This document shows, piece after piece, positions 11,466-22,534 of a stretch of DNA of 38,467 nt. Source of the DNA: Hypsibius dujardini (lineage: Eukaryota > Tardigrada > Eutardigrada > Parachela > Hypsibiidae); the NCBI GenBank assembly GCA_001579985.1, contig LRSR01004092.1:1-38467 (forward strand), written 5' to 3'. Position numbers and translations under genes: made by a program. Below the pieces are notes generated by a model that had not been told where the DNA came from, did no database searches, and was given only the letters and a program-made list of their open reading frames with translations. Within the stretch, counting starts at the first letter, position 1. Every line of letters starts with the position of its first letter.

Positions 11466-12528
11466 AGCGCGTTGTTTCAAATGTCCAAAGTCCACGACTG
11501 ATCTCACGGTTTCCGTCGATTGTTGTATTGTTTTCTTTGTCATTGTTACGAGGAAAGGACTGGGTAGTGAGCCTGTCATCGATTCGAAATTTTAGTTGTA
11601 TGTTCACCTAACAACCATTAAGGTTCACATAAGTTAATCAAGAACAAAGGAACTTGACAAACGACAAATGCCTTCTGTTGTACAGTATTCATACACGATG
11701 AGTGGTTCCATGGAGTGAATAGTTATCGAGCGAGACAGGACATTAAACTCCTCCAACTTCTACTGTTAGTAGTTACATTGTTGATCAGAGGAGTAACTGA
11801 AACTAAATCATTTACTGGATAATTTAATTCAATCAAACTATTTACTCTGCGTCCCCATGAGAATTTGTTGAGACCTGTCAATATTACTTCTCTACGCCGG
11901 CTAAGATTCATGATTATGCACGTAAGGACCCCATCAAGGAATGAATCCCAAAGACCAGCGGCAAAGCATAGTACGGAGCCTGTATCAGAGATGGGCAACT
12001 CCGAATCCAGAGTTTCATTTGACCGGTGGAGTGGAGTTGTGGAAGTAGTTGGAGTTTGGTTTTACCGGAGTTGCCTATCTCTGGCCTGTATACATCATTC
12101 TCAGCTCGCAAAAGTTGTGGAATGTCATGATTAGACTGAATAGGAAAGGAACTGTAAATGAAGGAAATATCCAAGGAAAAGTTGAAGATGTCAATTCAGC
12201 CACCAAAAAGGCCTCTTGCTACTTCACCTTCAAAGGCTGTACATCCGTAATCTTTGTTTGACAGTTTCTAATTCCAAACAAAAAGCCACTGCATGTACTT
12301 GACGGAAAAAATAATCCTATACTTTCTTTACTTTAACGGAAATAGAGCGCAAGTTCATCGTTTGGTTTGTATTATTCGCACATGGCGTATTCGCATTCCC
12401 AGGGATGTCAACAAAAACAAACGTACACTCCAACATGGATGAGATCGCTGAACCAACAAAACCCAACGGTAGGTAACCCGTATCTACAGACAGCCAGTAA
12501 GTAAAACAAGATCTAACAGTTCCGACAT
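11466..12528. other. Intergenic between the convergent H3 and H2B genes
   Basis: H3 and H2B end toward each other here. The region contains a 98-base hAT-type MITE at 11986-12083. I searched both 3' flanks by eye for the histone stem-loop (six-base GC-rich stem with a four-base loop) and saw none. No credible coding region was seen. Confidence 0.5.
11986..12083. mobile_element. 98-base hAT-type MITE with 8-bp target duplication
   Basis: The termini are CAGAGATGGGCAACTCCG and its near-complement CCGGAGTTGCCTATCTCTG. The copy is flanked by a perfect 8-base direct repeat, GCCTGTAT, at 11978-11985 and 12084-12091. CAGAG-type ends with GGGCAA and an 8-base duplication are hallmarks of hAT transposons. 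It is non-autonomous, and the perfect duplication suggests a fairly recent insertion. Confidence 0.9.
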
Positions 12529-13115
<587 letters not shown>

Positions 13116-13569
13116 GTTGATGAAGGTTGGGACGGGAGGTGAGTGTACTAACGGGTGAAGATTGAAAGTCAGAAAACTACAAAAACGAAATGTGAAGCTT
13201 GAAAGGCAAGAACGAGTCCATTTATAGACCAGATGGCGCCAAGTGGATCGTTCGTTTTACACACGACGCACAAACAGCGACTTATAGACCAATCACAAGT
13301 TGAGGAAGGCGTAGCCTATTTGTTTCGAATTCCGAATCCCCGTCTCCTGATTCGTCAAAAGTAAAAGAGGGCGGACATTATTTATCGCACTTTACAGCCA
13401 ATCACAACCCCTTGCCCTTGCCTGGCCGGGCTTGCTCGCCCATATTTCGCCTATATAAAGCGCTGCCAGTTGTCTCAGTTCTCATTCGCAACTTTGCTTG
13501 ATAAACCTTCGATAACTGCATTTCTGTAGTTTCGTTCTCTTCGTTTCAACACAACTTTCTATCATCAAC
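13116..13569. promoter_or_regulatory. Shared H2B/H2A divergent promoter
   Basis: It contains a TATA box for H2B (TATAAA on the minus strand, 13226-13221) and one for H2A (TATATAA at 13452-13458). Two CCAAT boxes, each reading CCAATCACAA, lie at 13289 and 13398. The paired layout matches the H4/H3 promoter. Confidence 0.85.
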
Positions 13570-14118
13570 ATGACTGGCCGAGGAAAGGGAGGAAAGGTGA
13601 AGACCGGAAAGTCCAAGTCGCGTTCTTCCCGCGCCGGACTCCAGTTCCCCGTCGGCAGGATCCATCGTCTGCTCCGGAAAGGTAACTACGGTGAGCGCAT
13701 CGGAGCTGGAGCCCCCGTCTACTTGGCTGCCGTCCTGGAGTACCTCGCCGCTGAAGTGCTCGAGTTGGCCGGAAACGCCGCTCGTGACAACAAGAAGAGC
13801 CGCATTATCCCCCGTCATCTTCAGCTGGCCATCCGCAATGACGAAGAGGTAACAAAGAATGCCTTGTGTTTTTTTACTGTGTTTTCCTTACGTGATTGGC
13901 GTTTTCGCTGTGTGCCACATGTTTAACGTTGCTCTTGTTTTCCTTTGCAGTTGAACAAATTGCTCTCCGGAGTGACAATTGCCCAGGGAGGTGTTCTGCC
14001 CAACATCGCGCCGACACTTCTTCCCAAGAAGTCAGCTGGTGACGCCGTTGAGGCCAAGCCTGCCGTTGCAAAGACCGCCAAGGCCAAGAAGACCGAAGCT
14101 GCCTCCCAGGAAGTCTAG
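13570..14118 (+). CDS. H2AX: Histone H2A with H2A.X-type C-terminal SQE motif, one intron
   Basis: Two exons (13570-13848, 13951-14118) give 447 bases, 148 aa. The fold reads [20 protein letters not shown] through [12 protein letters not shown], then [19 protein letters not shown]. The C-terminal tail is longer than that of canonical H2A (about 125-130 aa) and is rich in Lys and Ala. It ends in SQEV followed by the stop. S-Q-E/D plus a terminal hydrophobic residue is the DNA-damage phosphorylation motif of H2A.X, targeted by ATM/ATR kinases. The hydrophobic residue here is Val, where Tyr, Phe or Leu is more usual. The acidic patch and L1 loop look canonical. Its place beside H2B suggests that this H2A.X serves as the bulk H2A, as in some other eukaryotes. 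Confidence 0.95.
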
Positions 14119-15863
14119 AAATGCTGGTGCCCCTTTGCTCTCCTTGGATCTCGTGCTTGTACAGGATGTTCGATTGTTACGTTTGTTTTGCTTGAATGCC
14201 CACTGACTAGTTTATGCAAGTAGAACAATTGTTTGCCGGTTGGCAAGTTCTCGTTTCTACAAGTGGTCAGAGACAAAAAAGAAGCTTAGAAAAATTCCGT
14301 TATAACTGCATTCAGTAACCGTCGCACCCAGGAAGATCGAGCGGGACCTGGCTTGTCATAATTCAAACAGTAAGTTTCCCTCCTCAGGCTTTTTGTATAC
14401 TGAGCCAGTGTATGAGATTTCTAGACATTTTCAAAAGTTTTATGGAGTTGTGCGGCCGTATAACAGTCTGTAGGTCCAGGATCGAGTCACCATATTTGTA
14501 ATGTTAGCAGCCTCGGACCGTTGCGTGAAATTGATTTGAACTTGAATACCGGTAGTTTCACAATTGTTGTCGGTTAGTGAGTTCTCATTTGAAATTCGGA
14601 GGCGGTGGCAGATACTCTGAGGGAAGGGCTCTGGAATAGGCCGGCAGGGGGCGCTCTGTCGCAAATTAATCGAAAACGATTAGTCACTGCATAGTCAGCG
14701 ACCTCTATAGTGAGCTTTGTCTAGAAATTTTGATTTCAGGGTGGCCTAAGGTTGCCGATTACGCAGGCGGTTTGGTTCGGTTTGGTAATTACGCGGTTCA
14801 GATGCTTAAACGGTTAGCTTTTCCCAGTTAAATCTCTAAACCGACCCACGCGGTTCGGTTAAAGTTCCGAACTGACCCAGGCGGTTCAAACCGGGTTGAA
14901 CCGCGGTTAACCGGTCACGTAGTTAAATCAGTGAGAAATACACCGTGAGCGGGCTGCAGTCAATACGTGGAGCTCTCAATAGCTAGAATTTATTCAGTTT
15001 ATTGAAGTAAAGCGCGCAATTGCTGCATATTAGTGCCTGAGAATGTTAAGGTAAACTAGGCGTGTCACCCTTGTGACTAATTGAGTCGATTCCCTGTCCA
15101 GACTGAACTTGTTTCTATTTTTACCCGTGAATACGGTTCATAACAGTTCGTAACGGGTAAACGGTTCGGTTTGATGCGGTTCCAAACGCTAACCGGTTAC
15201 TTTAAGGTGGTTCGAAACCCTAACCGGTTTAAACGGTTCGGTTAAATTTAAAAACCGCGTCAGGCGGTTCGGTTCAAACCGCGGTTGAACCGGTTAATCA
15301 GCGTAATCGGCATCCCTAGCCGGCGGCCCATTCCAGGACCCTTCCCTCACACTATAGTACTGACTACTACTGACCGAGTAAAATGTCAATTCTCGGCTTG
15401 GGGAACAAGTTGAGATCGTAGTATAAACCTCGAATATTTGTCAGTCGCACTCTCGTACGGGCGGATTACCACACAGTATTAGTAGCATGTGGCTAAACCA
15501 AGGCCCAAAAAATTGGTCCTCGGAGTATTCCATCCAACATACACTAGCGTGAGTAAATGAGTCTCGGGCTGCTCTGTAATAAAACCGGACCGGGTCAGAC
15601 GTCATTTTGAACTTCCCACTTGAACCCATTCGGGTAATCGCAGCTAGTCCCACCGTCGAAAATGGTCCCTCGTGTACCACCAGTGCTAGCAATTGGCCAG
15701 ACAGTCTGTAAAGCTCATTTTGTGATACTTTTACTATTTACAATACGAGCCTACCGGTGATTTCGCCTACTCAGGCAATTCGCAATATAACCTTTTTCTG
15801 CTGACTTGAAGCGCGTGTTTTACCCGTAGGCGGTCATTTGCCGTGATTTTGCCGTTTTCCCCA
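14119..15863. other. Intergenic, H2A to the LysM-type gene
   Basis: This 1.7-kb stretch has no credible coding region. Its main content is the CGGTT-rich inverted-repeat element at 14749-15316. The H2A 3' flank lacks a histone stem-loop. The stretch 15320-15860 shows nothing recognisable. Confidence 0.5.
14749..15316. mobile_element. Putative 570-base CGGTT-rich MITE-like element
   Basis: The left end carries TTGCCGATTACGC and the right end carries GCGTAATCGGCATCCCTA, which are inverted copies with few changes. The interior has many CGGTTCGGTT, AACCGCGGTTGAACC and similar motifs near both ends around a more ordinary core (about 14930-15130). No target-site duplication is clear and no protein is encoded. 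The TAGGGATGCC-like terminus is reminiscent of hAT ends, but this is uncertain. Confidence 0.6.
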
Positions 15864-15869
15864 TATAAA
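15864..15869 (+). promoter_or_regulatory. TATA box of the LysM-type secreted protein gene
   Basis: TATAAA within CCCATATAAAGTTGG lies 108 bases before the chosen ATG at 15977. Strong TATA boxes often mark tightly regulated or highly expressed genes. Confidence 0.6.
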
Positions 15870-15976
15870 GTTGGAGCGGTAGATGCCAGACTATTACATG
15901 TATGTACTACTAGTAACTTCCCTTTCAAGTCCTTACGTTGCCCAGTCGCAGTCTCCAGATTCGATCACGTCCAAAA

Positions 15977-17415
15977 ATGTCCAAGTCTTTCGTATACATT
16001 TTAGCAATTTCGTTGGTGTGCTACGTAAATGCGGCTCCAGCAACTGTGCCTGCAAGTGCGACGACCGCTGCGCCCCTGCAGAGACCAGCCGTGCCTACGC
16101 TTAGCTTAGGTAGAGTCTTCCCATATTTTGCTTATGTCATGATCATACTATTACAATTATTATTATTATTACTATTACATACAATTATTGGTACAAATAC
16201 CTGCTTTCATTTGTAGTCGACGTTCCGGCAGGCTGCAACGGATTCTGGAGTGCCGATAAAAACAGCTTTGGCGAGAAAGCTTGCAAAGACTCTCTCTGGG
16301 TCTGCGGCGGAATCACCGAACAGAAACTCTACGAGCTGAACCCATTCCTCAACGGCGGAAAAAACTGTGCGACCATTCAGCGAGGACAGCGAATTTGCTG
16401 CAAGAATCCAACCGTCACGGCTCCAACGGCCACGACAGCTCCGACGGAAGCTACCATTCCCGAAGTCTGCGAGGAGGAACTTTCAAAAGCAACTTTGGAC
16501 TTCAAGCCCAATCCTGGCATTTTCTACCGCTGCTCTCACTGCCCACCGGAAGGATATTCCGGACTGGAACAGCCAACACCGCTGTCCATTGCCCCACTTT
16601 TGATACGAAGTTGCACTTATTTAAAAATTTGCTTTTAAGTAATTAGGACATATTTTTATATATATATAAATATATATATAAATATATGTGGATATTTTAC
16701 ACGTTTCACATATCATATATTTTGTAATTTGTAAATTGGCCAGATTCTATTTATACATATGTTTAATATAATATAGTTGACTGGAGTACCATACAGCGCC
16801 GGAAACCAGCCCACTGTCAGCCTGGCTGATTCGAACGTCCCTAATCTGGCAGTGACCATTTTGGCTCTCCAATACCCAATCGTGCCAAGTGCAACAACAG
16901 GAGAGGCAACGCCCTGTCCGGCCGTGGGAGGCACTCCGTCCACCTGCGTCTATGCTGTGGATTTCTCTTTGTCTCAACTCCCTCATGTCGGATTCTTGAA
17001 CAAAACCGTAGTTGTCAACGTCAAGCAAGCGGACAACAAGGTTCTCGGAAGTATTTCCGTCAACCTTAACTTCAACTGCAATCCGATTTGGCAGGCAATT
17101 TCGGCTAATATTGGCCCGACTCCTGTGTTGGTCAATTTTGAGACGGCAACCCTTGCTAACAAAGGCATCACCTTTGTGAAGGTTCCGTCATTGACTGCTT
17201 CACCGATTGTATCCGCTTCCAGTGCGAGTAAACTGGCTTCGTATGCTGTTCACTATAATACTCCCAATGGTATCGGAGAGCCAACTTCGGCTGTGAAACC
17301 CACAGGAGCCGCTGTTGGACCTAAAAAGGTTTACGTCAACTGCAATCAAGGTTCCATTGCAGGCAACACTGTGATCGCCGTTGTTCAGGTATGTCAATGC
17401 CTCTCTATCTGCCCA

Positions 17416-17489
<74 letters not shown>

Positions 17490-17970
17490 CCTGTCTGTCT
17501 GTCTGCTGTCTGTCTGTCCCTCTGTCTGTTTGTGTATGTATGTTTTTCTGTCTCTCTGCTCCTGATTGGTTGGTTAAGTTTTTATTTGCCTATCTGCCTC
17601 TCCGGCTGCCTATCGGACCGTTTGTATGCGTTATTAGGCTACGGATCCGGCTAATCAACCCGTCAGCTACTTTGCCTACAGCAGCGTGACTGAAAAGGGA
17701 ACCGTTGGTGCTGGACGAGAACAGCATACCATCACCAGCGCAGGTGTCCTCTCAATATCCGGCACTGCCGGAACAGTGGGCGTATCGAATCAAGCTACTC
17801 CCGATGGAAGCGTTGGTGGAGATGCCAATGGAGGCGCCATCGGCACTTTGCTGGCTCCTGCCGCGACCCCGGATGTGCCGAAGGATGTCTTTCTGGTGGC
17901 CCTGTCCAATGCCGGCTGCTCTAGCGTTCTGCAAGCCCGCTTTTACCTCGCTTGCGGTGAGATCGTTTGA
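15977..17970 (+). CDS. Secreted LysM-domain-like protein, one exon junction unresolved
   Basis: Exon 1 (15977-16109) encodes a signal peptide, MSKSFVYILAISLVCYVNA, then a Thr/Ala/Pro-rich stretch. Exon 2 (from 16217) encodes a LysM-like unit with WVCGGITEQKLYELNP and CATIQRGQRICC, a carbohydrate-binding fold for chitin- or peptidoglycan-type sugars, followed by a Thr-rich linker. Exon 3 (16777-17388) and exon 4 (17638-17970) encode about 300 residues of Val/Ala/Thr-rich, beta-looking sequence (FLNKTVVVNVKQADNKVLG, VNLNFNCNPIWQ). I do not recognise this part. The 3' end of exon 2 is unresolved: its frame stops at 16638 and no good phase-0 donor is visible, so a small exon or a sequence error is possible. 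Alternatively there are two genes, but no start codon precedes exon 3. An earlier in-frame ATG at 15938 would bury the signal peptide. Confidence 0.7.
16655..16690. repeat. (TA)n-rich tract in the LysM-gene intron
   Basis: This is an AT-only run of TATATA and AAATATAT units just downstream of exon 2 of the LysM-type gene. It is simple low-complexity sequence. Confidence 0.8.
17407..17530. repeat. (CTGT)n microsatellite inside an intron
   Basis: A long tract of CTGT units with a few TTGT, GCCTG and CCCT interruptions occupies the middle of the 249-base intron between exons 3 and 4 of the LysM-type gene. Translation in any frame gives a false Cys/Leu/Ser/Val repeat. Confidence 0.95.
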
Positions 17971-18080
17971 GATTATTAGATCGTATGGTCAGTTTACCAC
18001 GACGAAAGGGAACAGTAATGTAATTTTACTTTAGTACTTTGCTTAAACCGAATATGCATCCCTTTATGAACTGAAGTTTA

Positions 18081-18090
18081 AATAAATAAA
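18081..18090 (+). terminator. Polyadenylation signal of the LysM-type gene
   Basis: Two overlapping AATAAA hexamers lie 111-120 bases after the stop codon at 17970, in a stretch otherwise poor in such signals. Confidence 0.6.
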
Positions 18091-18244
18091 ACTACTGATT
18101 CATTCGTAATAATAATCAGTCTTGCAACAAGATAACTACAAACTGCGATGTACAACGATTGCCGAAACCGATTTTTCCTCCTCTCTGAATTGTGTGGGGG
18201 CCCCTTCCTTTGTTTGATAGTTCGTGGTACTATAGCTTGACCTA

Positions 18245-18288
18245 GAAGTACGTGAGAAGTACGTGAGAAGTACGTGAGAAGTACGTGA
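18245..18288. repeat. 11-base tandem repeat, four copies
   Basis: Four perfect copies of GAAGTACGTGA lie in the region upstream of the UNC93-like gene. Each copy contains ACGTG, the core of bHLH-PAS and E-box-like sites, so a regulatory role is conceivable but not shown. Confidence 0.9.
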
Positions 18289-18694
18289 ATTTGGACCCAC
18301 CGAAGTACAAACTGATAAAGCATGTGTCACAGAAGCACAATGCACACATGACACTTGTATCAGTCAGAGTCCGATAGGCGGGGCAAACAGCGTGCTGGGT
18401 CTCCAGATGAAAGAGTGCGCGGCAGACGAGTTGCTGATTACGTCAAGGTACCCTGCTATCGATCGATTTGAGAGCAGCTAGTACGATCGAGCACCGCACA
18501 GCTGACGCAGCTGATCGCTGCCATGCAGGTTGTCAAACACCAACACAACTCTCTCTCAGACTGTGAGAGCAGTTTGGGCACTGTACGAGTACGAAGTGCA
18601 GTGGCAACCGCCTCCGGAAGGAAAAAACGGCAACATTTGAAATTAGGACAACGCTTCTTCCAGCACGGTTTTCCAGCCGTTTTTTTTCCGGAAT

Positions 18695-21600
18695 ATGGCT
18701 GACGGTTCGGTGGACGAGATTGCCAGGAGGCGACACCTTCACGAGATTGATTATGTGGATTTTCGGGAAGGAAGGACAGAGAGTTCCATTGCAGGTAGTG
18801 CGACTAATTCGGTCGTCCTGGAAAGTGGCAGTCATGAGACTACATCATCGACGGATTCGGCGGACGACCGTCTCTCAAAACGGAGCATCTGCGGAGTACG
18901 CGTGTCCTTTCTCAATATCATCCTTATGGGATTCGGATTTATGTTAAATATTGGCGTCTATAACTCCGCGGGCATGGCACAGACGGTCGTACTAAATACC
19001 GTCAACGACACATATATGGTGGGATATCCGACGCTCGGATTTAATCTATTTGCCGTCATTTGTGGTAAGTGGGTTGTATTTTCGGCATATATACATATAT
19101 ATATAAATATGTAGTCACCTTATAAAACTATGCTTGCGAGTGATGCTTCTGGTGTAATACTAGGTTCAGTTGCATTGTCTCTTAGAAGGAAATACACATA
19201 ATCAGCCGAGAAAGACAGAACTGATAACGTATACGGTGGTCTCAGGCATAACGCAAAGGAGATTGCTACCTCATACGGCGCAGTTGTGCCTCAATCGATC
19301 AATCAAGCCCCGAACACTGCCGTATCATTGTTGCCGGTATTCTGGACTCCTACTTGAACTCTAGCCCATTCATTTAGCTTACTTGCGACATACCTGTATA
19401 ACGAGTATCATCAGCCGTAGAATTCATAACGAGGATTGGTTAGCTATGTGATAGCAAACTGCGAATATGCTGATTTTTATTCTGAGTATCCCAAAGCTTC
19501 AAGTTCAGTAACTACAGCAACCAGAGCAAGACACTTTCGATCTGCTGGTGAGTAAGGGATCCCGAACCTACCTATGTCTGGTTGCCGGTATCCCTTTCTA
19601 AATACATTGTACGTGTACGGAAGTATACTACAAAGATGCGTTGAGAACTTAAAAGACGGCCACTTGACGGACCGCCGGTGTTGCACAGAGGTGACTTACG
19701 TCCGGGGCACCCATCCCCAACATATGTACAGGCTCGATAAGCTTCGGTGACCGGATGGGGCAGTTTAATGTCCCATAACCTTAATTTCCCATGTCAGGCG
19801 GCAAAAACCATAAGAAGGTCCTCTCCCCCCCCAGCCCCCCAGTATGGAATAAAACCAGGGTATTCGTGCCATAGTATGAACTATAGAATGAATAGGATGA
19901 AATTTGTTTAACTTGTCTTGTAGAGACTTTAATGAAAGTAACCTGTACTTGTTGGCTTTACTTCTGCATGACCTCTTACTTTATATTTTTTTTGCCATCT
20001 CTTTTAGGAACCCAAGCCTTTGCATACCTTTTTGGCCCCGCCGTGGTATGTCATTCCTTTGGATGTGTTTCCATCGCAGGTTCCATGCATCGAAGCGTTA
20101 AACGATATTCCCATTTTGCTCGTATGCGTCCCCAAAGCCCAAATAATCTTCGTTTATTTTGTAGGTCGCCATCACTGGCCCAAAGCTCGGCATGGTGCTT
20201 GGGTCTGTATCTGTGACCTTCTACCTCGCATCCTTCATTCGACCCATCATCTGGGTGCTCTACATCAGCGCAGGATGCGCGGGCTTTGGGGTGGGCATCA
20301 TCTGGACCGTTCAGGGCTACTTTGTCACGATCAACTCTACGGCCAAACGTGTTCTTCGCAATACCGGCGTCTTTTGGGGTCTTTACATGTCAACGTGAGT
20401 CTCACTCCACTCAAGCGTGCCAATTCTTCCAGCAATAAGCTCGGTCGCTGTTTGTTCTATAGGCTTGTGACGGGGAATTTGTTCTATTTCTTCATGGTTC
20501 GCGCATATCCGGCGAAAGGCCATAAGCCATACTCCCAAGCCGATCTTGACATTTTGGACTACCGAAGGATGCTGATATTTTCCATATTCACTGCGGCATC
20601 CGCTCTGGGGGTCTTGGTCTTTTCTCTGGTGGTCCATCCATGGGTGGGAAAAATTCCTCGACCACGGGATGACATCCTGACTGGGACGACGCCGCACAAC
20701 GATGTCGCCCTGTAAGCTATGACTTTAACGCGCTCGATGGAGTTTCTATTCCTCTGGGAAATTGAGTTTGAGTCCCGATTGAAGATGGCTTTCGATTTGG
20801 TTTCAGGCAACAACAGACATTCCGAGGTCCAAAAGAAGCGTTCCGTAAGTTCATAAGAAACTGGCGCGAGAAGTGCTCGGGATGCTAAAGCCTCTGAACT
20901 TTGCAGTTGCAACTGTCAAATTCATGTTTCGGAAGGATATGGTCATTCTTATGCCGATGTTTTTTTACATTGGTAAGCAAATATGATTATTTGGCAATTA
21001 CTTTTGTGAGCATAAAAAGTCACTTTTGGGCAATTAGATCATTGTTTTTCAATTAATCTTGTGGTGTTTAGGGATCGAAGGATGTTTTTGGGGTAGTGTC
21101 TACATAACTGCTCTGGGTTATACGGATCGGTTTGGTGAACGACAAGAGGAGATGGTAGGGCTAGCAGGAGTGTTTGCAGGCGGTGGCGAAATTGCGGGTA
21201 GGCATACCAGAGCAGTGTATACCACTGTCACACCATCATTAAATCGTAAGGCAGTTTGTGTATTTCGGTAACAATTGTTTCGGCACCTTCTAGGCGGACT
21301 CATTTTGGGTCTTCTTGGTAAATGGATGCACTTCAACGGAAAGGACAGTGCCTTGATGTTCGGCATGATTCTTCATATAGTCGCATGCTATCTCACATTC
21401 CTCAATACACCTGCAGAGTCAGCTCTAGCGGAGACCAAAGATTGGCCATACATCGGTGAACCAAAGTAAGTAGGATTAGAACATCCTTTTTTTAACCTCT
21501 CGAACTGCACCACGTACCCGTATATTTACAATGATGTTTCAGCCCATACCTGGCAATGTTCGTTTCTTTTATTTTTGGTCTCGGTGAGTTCGAAATGACT

Positions 21601-21705
21601 GAAGTCAATAAACCAATTGGTTGACTGTATGAACTTATCTGCAGGTGACGCACTATGGAACAATCAGGTACCATTTCTACAGCTAGCGTTTGACAGAGAT
21701 AAACA

Positions 21706-21744
<39 letters not shown>

Positions 21745-22212
21745 CACAGACAGACAGACAGACAGCAAACTGACTGCATGATTGACAGACAACCTAGGAG
21801 GCGGCAGACATTCAGACCGACAGACTGATCGATCGACGGTCAGCCAGACAAAGAGATGCAGGTGATCTAGACAATGCCTTTGTTGTCAATGAGTTCTTAC
21901 ATTGTTTCGTGCTTAGTTAATGGCCTATCTGGGAGAAGTCTATCGCCATGAATGTGTGTCGGTATTCGCGGTGTACCAGTTTTGGTGTGTAAGTACAATG
22001 TCGAATTCTATATTCCATACGTCAAATTTGCCTTTTACTCAACCAAAAATGGGTTTCAGGCTCTTGCCGCCGCTCTGGCATTTGTTTCGGCATCCTTCCT
22101 GACACTCCCTTGGCAGTTGCTCGGCGTAATCGCCGTCTCCATTCCATCCGCAGCAGGGTTCTGCTACGTCGAGTGGAAGTCGCTCAGAAACCACCCTCTC
22201 GTGCCGATCTGA
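18695..22212 (+). CDS. MFSD11: UNC93-like / MFSD11 major facilitator protein
   Basis: Twelve exons (18695-19064, 20008-20045, 20165-20394, 20463-20711, 20807-20844, 20907-20972, 21072-21197, 21294-21465, 21543-21583, 21645-21667, 21917-21988, 22060-22212) sum to 1578 bases (525 aa), with every junction in phase. After an acidic/Ser-rich N-terminus of about 70 residues comes the first span, VSFLNIILMGFGFMLNIGVY, then SAGMAQTVV. Next come VAITGPKLGMVLGSVSVTFY, IIWTVQGYFVTINS and NTGVFWGLYMS, which match MFSD11/UNC93 helices 3-5. The C-terminal half has GDALWNNQ and VEWKSL, as in MFSD11. Membership of the 12-span MFS fold is clear, but the substrate is unknown. Intron 1 is 943 bases with no other gene seen. 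Intron 10 holds a CAGA array. The first residues are less conserved than the spans. Confidence 0.93.
21711..21778. repeat. (CAGA)n microsatellite in intron 10 of the UNC93-like gene
   Basis: This is a run of CAGA units, with one CACA step, inside the 249-base intron 21668-21916. On this strand it is CAGA, whereas the arrays in the LysM-type and ABHD14 genes read CTGT on the sense strand. Confidence 0.95.
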
Positions 22213-22534
22213 TCGATGTTTGACGAATCGCATCCGGCAACCCTTACGTACTCTGTGATTTCTCTCGTGTGAACGCGTTCTTAATTTTTTCTATTCCACT
22301 TCTTCCTCTGTGATCAGCTAGTATCGGCCAAAATGTTTTAATTCCGATGTCCGTTTGAATTTTTATACGTTTTTCCACATTCTTGTGGTAGACATGAAGT
22401 GAAATGAAATGCAACCGATTCAACAAACGTCCAGCCATCTAAGCGGTCGAATCACTTCACATTTAAACTGCGGCAGCTTCTCGATATCATGGAAGATTAG
22501 AGAATGTACAAGACATAGATGCGTTTTATGATTA
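22213..22534. other. Intergenic between the convergent UNC93-like and Pox-neuro genes
   Basis: This is 322 bases between two stop codons on opposite strands. It is AT-rich and carries no recognised gene or repeat. It must hold both 3' untranslated regions. Confidence 0.6.

Larger units (their letters stand above)
17971..18694. other. Intergenic, LysM-type gene to UNC93-like gene
   Basis: It holds overlapping AATAAA signals at 18081-18090, an 11-base tandem repeat at 18245-18288 and the 5' flank of the transporter gene. No coding signal was seen. Confidence 0.6.

Noticed and set aside
17391-17654. Cys/Leu/Ser/Val-rich protein
   Set aside because: It is a translation of the intronic CTGT microsatellite. 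Flanking splice sites join the true exons around it.
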